This document shows positions 26,322 through 33,548 of a DNA stretch of 64,000 nt, one piece after another (position 1 is the stretch's first letter; every line of letters starts with the position of its first letter). The notes under the pieces were generated by a model that saw only the letters and a list, made by a program, of their open reading frames with translations, had not been told where the DNA came from and ran no database searches. The stretch covers positions 1 through 64,000 of the forward strand of contig JAHBTU010000001.1 of NCBI GenBank assembly GCA_019638455.1. The letters run 5' to 3'. This DNA is from Saprospiraceae bacterium (GTDB lineage: Bacteria > Bacteroidota > Bacteroidia > Chitinophagales > Saprospiraceae). The translations under genes and the position numbers were made by a program.

Positions 26322-29300
26322 ATGACACTTCGGCTGCCAATACTCTCGCTGTTGTTGCTTTGGAGCATCAACCTTTCCGCCCAGTTGATATATTATGTCA
26401 GGTCAACTAACCCCTATGACCTATCCCTGCCAAATACCAAATTTGATTTCGGGGTTATAGACGTGAGCACCTGCAAGGATTCCACCATCTTTCCAATAAA
26501 ACCCAATGATTCATTAACCTTCGCAATGGACATTGCGATTTGTCCCGACGGCAATTTTTATGTGTCCGGCTCGGGGATGGATGGAAAAACAAGAGTCGGG
26601 GTGTTGAACCTACAGGATTCCTCGATACATATCCTTACCGATAAACCAATGCCTGGCTCCAACTCGCTCACCTGCGATGCCAACGGGGTGCTGTACGGCG
26701 GGAGCGTGTGGAACCTGTTCACCTACGACACGAAAACGGGCGCCATAGACACGCTTGGCTTTCTGGGGCACTCCTTAGCGGGCGACCTGACGTTTCGCGA
26801 CGGCAAGTTGTACGGCACCACATCGTCCAACCATTTGCTCGAGATAGACACGGCCACCCCCACTGCCTCGCAGCTTGTTTTTCAGTACTAGTTTCCCACC
26901 CCCCGTGTTGCTTGGGGTGTCGTGACCGACGCAAGGAGCTGCGATTCGGCCATCACTTACATCACCGTGACAAACGAGCAAATCCTTGGCATCACCGACA
27001 CCATCAACGAAATCTACGCCATAGACCCCGTGGCGCAGACCACGACTTTTGTTTGCGAGACACGAGGGGTTATTTTCGGTGCCGCCTCCCCCACCGAGTT
27101 CCTCGCCTCCGACTGCTCCGTCCGCCTCGACCTCGACGCGGACAATTCCAGCGGGACGCCCGGCAGCGACTACCTCGCCCCGCCCCTCTGCCCCGGCACC
27201 GCCCTCGTGGCCGCCGCCGACACCGATGCCACCTTCCACTCCGGCTACCGCGTGGACTCGCTGCACGCGCGCCTGCTGCCGCCCGCGCCCGACGCGCCGC
27301 TCGAATACCTCACGGCCCAAGCCTCCGGCTCGGTCGGCGTGGCTGGGCAAGGCACTATCTGGCTCACGCTGAGCGTGGCCGCCGGCACCGCCCTTCCCGC
27401 GGCGAACGCCGATTTTCAGGCCGTGCTGCGCTCGCTGCGCTGGCACAACGATGCCGCGCCCTTCACCCCCGGCCAGCGCACGTTGGAGGTGGTGGCCTTT
27501 GCCGCCAACGGCTTGCGCGACACTGCCCGCGCCTTCATTCCCGTGCCGCAGCCGCTCAGCGCCGGGCGCGACACGGCGCTGGCGCTGTGCGCCGACGCGC
27601 CACCTTTCGACTTGGCCGCGCTGCTCGAGGCGGGCGCTTCCCCCGGCGGCGCCTGGTCGCCTTCGACAGCATCGGGCAACAGCGTTTTTTCTCCAAAAAA
27701 TGACGCGAGCGGCACATACATGTACCTCGTCAGCAACAGCGTGTGCCCTGCGGACACTGCCACGGTGAGCGTGAGCGTGCTGCCCTTGCCCGCCTTCTCG
27801 CTGGGCGGCGATGCGTCTTTTTGCGCGGGCGATACGCTCGCCCTTGCCGCCCCCGCCGTCGCCCTTTGGCAGGACGGCACCATGGGGGCGAGTCACGCCG
27901 TGAGCTAGCCGGGGCTTTATTGGGCTGAAATCGCCGATGCCAACGGCTGCCGCTGGCGCGACAGCGTGCTGGTGGAGGCGAGGCAGCCGAGCGTGTCGCA
28001 ACTCTTCGCCACGGCTTGTTTCGGAAAAACGTACGCATGGAACAATCAGGCGTTCAGCGCCGACACGAGCGTGTGCGCCACCTATGCCGCCGCGAACGGC
28101 TGCGACTCGCTGGACTGCCTGAACCTTTCCTTTTTTTATCCAAGTTTGGCGCTCGACACCTCAGTGTGCGCCGGCCAGACGCTCTCGTGGCTGGGTCAAA
28201 CCTTCCCCGCACAGCCGGGCGTTTTTCAGGACACATTGCCCCACGACGGCTGCCTGACCGCCGTGACGCTGAACCTTTCGGTGACGCCCTTGGCTACGGT
28301 CGCGCTCGCCCGGAGCGTTTGCGCGGGCGATTCGCTGGTTTTCAACGGGAGGACACTCGTCGCGCCGGGGGTTTACCTCGACACGCTGCCCGCATCCGTG
28401 GGCGGCGGCTGCGACACCGCCGTGACGTTGACGCTCGGCTGGCTGGCCTTGCCGAAGCCCGAGATAACGGGCGCGACGCAGGTGTGCGCGGGCGCTGCGG
28501 CGACGCTCTCTGCGGCGGGCGATTTCGTGGCGTGGTCGTGGTCGGGGGGCGAGAGCGCGACGGGCGTCGTCGCGGGGGCAGGCACCCATTCGGTGACGGT
28601 GACAGATGCCAACGGCTGCCGTGGGGCCGACACGGTGCTCGTGGCCGAGGTGCCGCCCGTGGCGGCCGTCTGGGACACGGCCCCGCCGCTTTGTCACGGG
28701 CAGGCGAGCGGGTTCATCGAGTTGGCCGATGTTTCCGGCGGTGCGCCGCCCCTTGCTTTTCGACTGAACAACGGCGCCCCGTCGGGTTCCGCCTTTTTCC
28801 AAAACCTTGCCGCGGGTGAGTGGCAAGTGTCGGTGAAAGACGACGCGGGCTGTGAGGCCGTTTTTTCCTTCGATCTTCAAGACCCGCCCGCGCTGGCGGT
28901 GGATTTGGGCGCCGGGCAGTTGCTCCGGGAGGGCGAGTCGTACGCCATCCCCGTGAGCATCAACCAGTCGGGGCAGTTCAGTTACGCATGGTCGCCGCCC
29001 CAAGGGCTTTCGTGCGCCGATTGCGCCAACCCCGTGGCGATGCCCTCGCAGACGACGACCTACACGCTTTTTCTGGAAAGCGCCAACGGCTGCGCGGCCT
29101 CCGACTCGGTGATGCTGCGCGTGCAGGCCGCCGCGCCCGAGGTGTACGCGCCCAACGTTTTTTCGCCCAACGAAGACGGCTGGAACGATTTTTTCACGCT
29201 GTTCGGCAACGCTGAAAATTTTGCGCAAATCGAGCTGCTCCAAGTCTTCGACCGCTGGGGCGGCTTGATGTTCGAGGGCAGGGGGCTGCCGCTCAACGAC

Positions 29301-29432
29301 GAGCAGCGCGGGTGGGACGGCACTTGGCGGGGCAAAAAAGCCCAGCCGGGGGTGTACGTGTGGCGGGCCGAAATTCGGCTGGCCGACGGGACGCTGGAGC
29401 GCAAGTCGGGGGAGGTGACGGTGTTGCGGTGA
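26322..29432 (+). pseudogene. Large T9SS type B (gliding-associated CTD) surface protein interrupted by two in-frame TAG codons
   Basis: One reading frame of 1037 codons runs from the ATG at 26322 (signal peptide ILSLLLLWSINLSAQ) to 29432 with no frameshift. It is cut by TAG at 26889-26891 and at 27906-27908. The N-terminal 300 residues resemble a beta-propeller of the type FAMDIAICPDGNFYVSGSG. The middle is Ig/PKD-like with repeats such as FSLGGDASFCAGDTLALA and ITGATQVCAGAAATLSA. The end is a classic gliding-motility C-terminal domain (NVFSPNEDGWNDFF, FDRWGGLMFEGR, GVYVWRAEIRLADG). The second TAG sits where relatives read VSQPG (here VS-stop-PGLYW), so a CAG to TAG change is likely. Translation would yield three separate pieces unless TAG is read through. 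GC rises sharply after about 27080. Confidence 0.8.
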
Positions 29433-29506
29433 GCGCCGTGCGATGATTTGCCTTGCGCTTCGCGTCGTCAAGTTTTCAACAACGTATCTTCAATCGCACA
29501 TCTCTT

Positions 29507-29797
29507 ATGAAAAATCGCATCGCTGTTCTAGGTGCATTTCTGCTCTCATTTCTTGCGCTGCATGGCTGCAAGAAGGAGGAGGAGCCATCGCATGGGTCTT
29601 CGACAGTGAAGCTCAACAATACGTCGCTTACCACATTACTGGACGTTATTTTTGTGCGGCAAAGGCACAAAATGCGGCAAATCAATGCGTATTTTGCTTT
29701 GCGTCTTTGTGATTTCGTGGCAAATTTGAAAATGTCCAGAAGTGTGCTTCTGGACACCATACATGGAGAAATAAATGCACTGCCTCCCCCCCTCTGA
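29507..29797 (+). pseudogene. Small lipoprotein gene whose 3' part is replaced by a MITE copy
   Basis: The ATG at 29507 starts a good lipoprotein signal (IAVLGAFLLSFLALHGC, then KKEEE). After about 44 codons the frame enters the repeat at 29639-29739 and continues through it to a stop at 29797, so the last 50 residues (VIFVRQRHKMRQINAYF and on) are encoded by the repeat and flanking sequence. The original C-terminus is gone or the gene was always short. It is most likely disrupted. Confidence 0.65.
29639..29739. mobile_element. MITE copy 2 (short, without the nested insert)
   Basis: It begins CTGGACGTTATTTTTGTG and ends GAAAATGTCCAG, matching copy 1 at 25285-25475 except that the 82-bp palindrome and about 8 flanking bases are absent. 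It lies in the coding frame of the small lipoprotein. Confidence 0.8.
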
Positions 29798-29864
29798 CCA
29801 CACCCGCCTCTTCAATGCCCGGCCAAAGTGGTGGTCAGGGCGGAAAGGGTTGGCTTCGGCAGCG

Positions 29865-31238
29865 TCATTGTTTCCACGTCGAGCGGCTGCTCTGTGGCTT
29901 GATTAAAAAAAAAGGTACAAATGCTCCATAGTACGCTGCCAACAGCGCATCGCAAATCGGAATCAGGGAAAGCAAAGAGGATTCGCGCAGTTTGGGCAAG
30001 ATTTTCCAATACAGAAACAGCAAAGAAGCACTGCGCAGGCAAAACAAAAACACGACACTTACCATGCCAAACCCCGCCGCCAACAACGCCACAAACATCA
30101 AATAGTGCAAAACGTGAGACAAACTGATACTCGCCAGCACGGCTTGATGGCGCCACCGATACCGCTTGCCGGCACCCAAGTGCCGTTGTTTTTGCCACAC
30201 CCACTCGCGCCATGTTTTTTTGCTTTCCGAAAACACGAAGGCATCAGGGTGCAGACAAATCGCGGTGTTGCGGGGGGTGGCTGCCGCGTTCACCAGCAAA
30301 TCGTCGTCGCCGGAAGGCACATCCCAATGCGCCTCAAAACCACCCACCCGTTCGTATGCCGCTCGTTTGAACGCCAGATTGCGGCCTACACCCATGTAGG
30401 GCATGCCAGCCAGCGCGAACGATAGGTATTGCATGGCCGTGTGCGCGGTCTCGAAGCGCGACCAAGTGTTCAGCCAGCCGCTCTCAATTCTTTTCATCGG
30501 CCCGTATCCCAATACAATTTCTGTCTCCGGCCTTTCGCCCAGCACCCTCGCCATTTGCGCCAGCCAATGCGGAGACACTGGCTCGCAGTCTGCGTCGGTC
30601 AGCAGCAGATGGTTGTGTTTGGCCGCCGCAATGCCCTGCGCAAGGGCGTGTTTTTTCCCAGCATGTCTTTTTTCAGAAAGGCGAACCACGCGCAAAAGGG
30701 CATTTTTTTCCAAAAAAAACTGCAAAACAGCGGGCGTTTCATCCTCCGAAGCGTCGTCCACGACGATGACCTCCCATTCGCCCGGATATTGTTGGGCCAA
30801 AATTTTTGGCAAATAGCGGCGCAGGTTATCAGCTTCGTTGCGGGCGCAGAGGATGATGGAGACGGGTGGGGGGTGGAGGGTGGATGGTGGAGGGTAGGGG
30901 GTAGAGGGTAGAGGGTGGAGGGTAGAAGGTGGAGGGTAGAGGGTAGAGGGTAGAGGGTGGAGGGTAGAGGGTGGATGGTGGAGGGTAGAGGGTGGAGGGT
31001 AGAGGGTAGAGGGTAGAGGGTGGATGGTGGAGGGTAGAGGGTAGAGGGTAGAAGGTGGATGGTGGATGGTGGATGGTGGATGGTGGATGGTGGATGGTGG
31101 AGGGTAGAAGGCAGAAGGTGGAAGGTGGAGGGGGGCGAAGGCCAACTTGCCGAAAACACGCCACCACACCAACAACTGTGTCAGTGTGGCGGCCACATAG
31201 AGCCAGAACAAGCATGACCAAACAAAATCTTGCAGCAT
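29865..31238 (-). CDS. Membrane glycosyltransferase, family 2, with an in-frame heptanucleotide array
   Basis: The 457-residue protein (start 31238) has an N-terminal membrane helix (WSCLFWLYVAATLTQLLVWW), then about 90 residues of Pro/Ser/Thr-rich heptapeptides (PPSTLHP, PLPSTLY), then a GT-A domain beginning PVSIILCARNEADNL. The domain contains VIVVDDASEDET, LLLTDADCEP (DxD), PSGDDDLL and QKQRHLGAGKRY. Two or three C-terminal membrane helices follow. It should transfer a sugar from a nucleotide or lipid donor to a surface glycan or lipid; the substrate is unknown. The frame through the array is intact here, so the gene is on. The other two frames stop at about 30829 and 30599, soon after the array, so a change of one 7-bp unit would truncate the enzyme before its catalytic core. 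Confidence 0.9.
   Translation of the reverse strand: MLQDFVWSCLFWLYVAATLTQLLVWWRVFGKLAFAPLHLPPSAFYPPPSTIHHPPSTIHHPPSTLYPLPSTIHPLPSTLYPPPSTLHHPPSTLHPLPSTLYPPPSTLHPLPSTPYPPPSTLHPPPVSIILCARNEADNLRRYLPKILAQQYPGEWEVIVVDDASEDETPAVLQFFLEKNALLRVVRLSEKRHAGKKHALAQGIAAAKHNHLLLTDADCEPVSPHWLAQMARVLGERPETEIVLGYGPMKRIESGWLNTWSRFETAHTAMQYLSFALAGMPYMGVGRNLAFKRAAYERVGGFEAHWDVPSGDDDLLVNAAATPRNTAICLHPDAFVFSESKKTWREWVWQKQRHLGAGKRYRWRHQAVLASISLSHVLHYLMFVALLAAGFGMVSVVFLFCLRSASLLFLYWKILPKLRESSLLSLIPICDALLAAYYGAFVPFFLIKPQSSRSTWKQ
30865..31130. repeat. 38-unit heptanucleotide tandem array inside the glycosyltransferase gene
   Basis: On the plus strand 38 contiguous 7-bp units run without interruption. The main types are GGTAGAG, GGTGGAG and GGTGGAT, with a run of six GGTGGAT at the promoter-proximal side and a few variants such as GGTAGAA and GGCAGAA. 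All three minus-strand frames are open through it, because 21 bp (three units) encode a repeating heptapeptide. The interspersed unit types show repeated local duplication. Confidence 0.95.
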
Positions 31239-31453
31239 GAAAAAATTGATGCGCAAAGGTGGTGCATCGGCGCAAATTGCCCCCCACATATCAAGGTTCC
31301 CAAATTATACCCAGATGCAAATAATTTGCGAGGTTTCCTTGATTGATAATAATGATTTTCAAGGATTTAAACGGGCATTTCTTCGAAAATCACTTTTCGT
31401 TGAGTATGGCACATCAGCACATTCCCAAATTGTCTCACTTTTGCGGCATCATT

Positions 31454-32128
31454 ATGAAACGAATCATCATCGCCATTGACGGCCACTCTGCTTGTGGCAA
31501 AAGTACCTTGGCCAAAGGACTCGCCAAGGCGCTCCACTACGCCTATTTGGACAGCGGAGCCATGTATCGCGCCGTGACTCTCTATTTTCTCGCTCACCAG
31601 ATTGACTACCACGCTCCCGATGCCGTGGAGGAGGCCCTGCGCCACATCGAGATTCATTTTGAACGCATTGACGGTCAGAACCGTACCTTTCTGAATGGCC
31701 GCGACGTAGAACGCGATATCCGCGAGATGCGCGTGAGCGAGCACGTCAGCCCGGTATCGGCCATTAGCGCGGTTCGCAGGGCGATGGTGGCGCAGCAGCA
31801 GGCGATGGGCAAGCGGCGCGGCATCGTGGCCGACGGGCGCGACATCGGAACAGTCGTGTTCCCCGATGCCGAAATTAAAATTTTCCTCGTCGCCGACTTG
31901 GATGTACGCACCAGCCGCCGCCACCTTGAATTGGCCGCCAAAGGCATTGATGCGGACTGGAATGAAATTCAAAAAAACCTGCTCGAACGCGACCGGATTG
32001 ACTCCAGCCGCGCTGACAGCCCCCTTCGGCAAGCAGCCGATGCCATCGTGATTGACAATACCTTGCTCTCGGAGGAGGAGCAGTTGGAAAAGGCGCTGGC
32101 GCTGGTGCGGGCGCGGGTGGAGTCCTAA
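31454..32128 (+). CDS. cmk: Cytidylate kinase
   Basis: The 224-residue enzyme phosphorylates CMP/dCMP with ATP. It has the P-loop IAIDGHSACGKSTLAKGLAK, the CMP-binding YLDSGAMYRAVTLYFL motif, ADGRDIGTVVFPDAEIKIFL and a LID-type RRHLELAAKG region. I chose the ATG at 31454 because family members start MKRIIIAIDG; an earlier ATG at 31343 would add 37 unrelated residues. CMP made here could feed CMP-sugar synthesis by the cytidylyltransferase at 42267, but the gene is a housekeeping one in any case. Confidence 0.95.
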   Translation: MKRIIIAIDGHSACGKSTLAKGLAKALHYAYLDSGAMYRAVTLYFLAHQIDYHAPDAVEEALRHIEIHFERIDGQNRTFLNGRDVERDIREMRVSEHVSPVSAISAVRRAMVAQQQAMGKRRGIVADGRDIGTVVFPDAEIKIFLVADLDVRTSRRHLELAAKGIDADWNEIQKNLLERDRIDSSRADSPLRQAADAIVIDNTLLSEEEQLEKALALVRARVES

Positions 32129-32151
32129 CGTTTGCTTCGAGGGCAAGCGAC

Positions 32152-32448
32152 TTAATCGAGCTGCTTGAGCTGTTGGTTCAGCTGCTTGATTCTACGCGGC
32201 AACCCCCATGTGAGTGCCGACAAAATCAGAAGGTTGACCAAAACCAACGGCACAACGAGGTAGAGCGACCAACGTACCCAAGCGTATTTCCAGAAAATGA
32301 CGTAGAGGGCCACGGTGAGTGTTTCCCGAATCGCAAATCGAATCCAACGACTGCGCAAGGAAGGTTGCATGACGGCGTAGATGATTTCCAACCGAGCCAG
32401 TTTTTGTTCGAGCGCGTCGTGCTGCGCAAGTGGGGTTTGATTTTCCAT
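32152..32448 (-). CDS. Small membrane protein of unknown function
   Basis: The 98-residue protein has an N-terminal helical segment (QHDALEQKLARLEIIYAVMQ), two membrane helices (TLTVALYVIFWKYAW and LYLVVPLVLVNLLILSALTW) and a C-terminal coiled-coil-like end (RRIKQLNQQLKQLD). I do not recognise the family. It is convergent with cmk, with a 23-bp gap. Coherent topology supports a real gene. Confidence 0.65.
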   Translation of the reverse strand: MENQTPLAQHDALEQKLARLEIIYAVMQPSLRSRWIRFAIRETLTVALYVIFWKYAWVRWSLYLVVPLVLVNLLILSALTWGLPRRIKQLNQQLKQLD

Positions 32449-32510
32449 GACTTTCAAATTTCGGCCACTAACGGGCAGTTTGAAGTGAAAAGTTCCACTA
32501 GCGTTTCCCT

Positions 32511-32543
32511 ACGTTTACGAAACCTTCAAGGTTTCGTAAACGT
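32511..32543. repeat. 33-bp perfect palindrome, copy A
   Basis: ACGTTTACGAAACCTT and its exact complement flank a single central base. Related copies lie at 33488-33520 and 36454-36486, on either side of the restriction-modification gene. Confidence 0.85.
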
Positions 32544-32646
32544 CACGCACAAACGTCGCATACAATAAGTTTTCGCTAAGTTTTTCATTCCCATTGTTTT
32601 AACGACCTCACGCGCAGGATTTTTGCCGATTGAAAAATGCTGCAAC

Positions 32647-33462
32647 ATGACTGCTCCCGCACTATTTTCTCTCTACGGCAAAACCGCCATCGTCACTGGT
32701 GCCACTGGCCTGTTGGGCCGCCAACATTGCCTTGCGCTGGCTGAGGCGGGCGCGTGTGTCGTCGTCGCCGATTTGGATTTGGACACCTGCCGTGTGGTGG
32801 AAAGCACCTTGCCCGACCGCGACCATCTTTCGCTGCGGGTGGATGTGACCGACCCTACCTCGCTCGTCGCGGCGCGGAATTCGATTTTGGAGAAATACAG
32901 CCGCATACATATTTTGGTGAACAATGCCGCCGTGAACGATATGTTTGAAAACCCCGCGTTGGCCGCCGAACAGTCAAAATTTGAACATTATCCGCTCGAA
33001 ATGTGGCGCAAATCGCTGGAGGTGAACGTCACGGGCGTTTTTCTCGCCGCCCAGATTTTCGGCACTCCCATGGCTGAGCGCGGCGCGGGCAGCATCATCA
33101 ACATCGCTTCCACTTACGGCATGGTCGGGCCTGACCAGTCTTTGTACCAAAAACCCGACGGCGAGCAGGTGTTTTACAAATCGCCCGCCTACCCCGCCAC
33201 CAAAGGCGCGGTGCTCAACTTCACCCGCTACCTCGCCGCCTATTGGGGCAAAAACGGCGTGCGTGTCAATTCGCTCTCGCCCGGCGGCGTGGTCAATGGT
33301 CAGGACGAGTGGTTTGTGGACAATTACAGCCGCCGCACCGCCCTCGGTCGCATGGCGCAACCCACTGATTACAAGGGCGCTTTGGTGTTTCTCGCCTCCG
33401 ATGCCTCGGCCTACATGACGGGCGCGAATGTGGTGGTGGATGGTGGATGGACGGCGGTGTGA
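32647..33462 (+). CDS. Short-chain dehydrogenase/reductase
   Basis: The 271-residue protein has the Rossmann motif [11 protein letters not shown], the NNAAVND motif, the catalytic Ser in NIASTYG and the YPATKGA motif (YxxxK), plus the C-terminal [10 protein letters not shown] typical of classical SDRs. It should reduce or oxidise a small alcohol or sugar with NAD(P)H. I chose the ATG at 32647; an upstream in-frame codon at 32623 adds eight residues. It lies a few kilobases before the nonulosonate genes, with the RM gene between them, so a link to sugar synthesis is possible but only by proximity. Confidence 0.9.
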   Translation: MTAPALFSLYGKTAIVTGATGLLGRQHCLALAEAGACVVVADLDLDTCRVVESTLPDRDHLSLRVDVTDPTSLVAARNSILEKYSRIHILVNNAAVNDMFENPALAAEQSKFEHYPLEMWRKSLEVNVTGVFLAAQIFGTPMAERGAGSIINIASTYGMVGPDQSLYQKPDGEQVFYKSPAYPATKGAVLNFTRYLAAYWGKNGVRVNSLSPGGVVNGQDEWFVDNYSRRTALGRMAQPTDYKGALVFLASDASAYMTGANVVVDGGWTAV

Positions 33463-33487
33463 GGGGGGAGGAATCACGTTCCGAATC

Positions 33488-33547
33488 ACGTTTGCAAAAC
33501 CTTGAAGGTTTCGTAAAAGACGCGTCAAAAGGTTTCGTAAACGTCGC
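33488..33547. repeat. Palindrome copy B plus a half copy, beside the RM gene
   Basis: ACGTTTGCAAAACCTTGAAG continuing to TTTCGTAAAAGA is a degenerate copy of the 33-bp palindrome (33488-33520). A half copy AAAAGGTTTCGTAAACGT follows, with tandem CGCGTCAAAA words, ending at the 3' end of the RM gene. Confidence 0.75.
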
Positions 33548-33548
33548 G

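Noticed and set aside
26889..27908. Reassignment of TAG to Gln in this organism
   Set aside because: TAG is used as an ordinary stop in pbpC (6165-6167) and in the serine hydrolase gene (36505-36507), where domains end normally. General reassignment is therefore unlikely; local suppression or pseudogenisation remain.
26775..28001. Long minus-strand open frames across 26.8-29.5 kb opposite the broken T9SS gene
   Set aside because: High GC suppresses stop codons in all frames here. The plus-strand frame shows real domains and the minus-strand translations are low-complexity Arg/Gly/His-rich.
30865..31130. CRISPR-like or minisatellite non-coding array
   Set aside because: Units are 7 bp without spacers, no cas genes are present, and the array lies in an intact coding frame with conserved glycosyltransferase motifs after it.
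33435..33455. Two GGTGGAT units at the end of the SDR gene, identical to the main array unit
   Set aside because: They encode VDGGWTAV, the normal C-terminus of this SDR family, so the similarity is explained by protein conservation. It could have seeded the idea of array origin, but two units are not an array.
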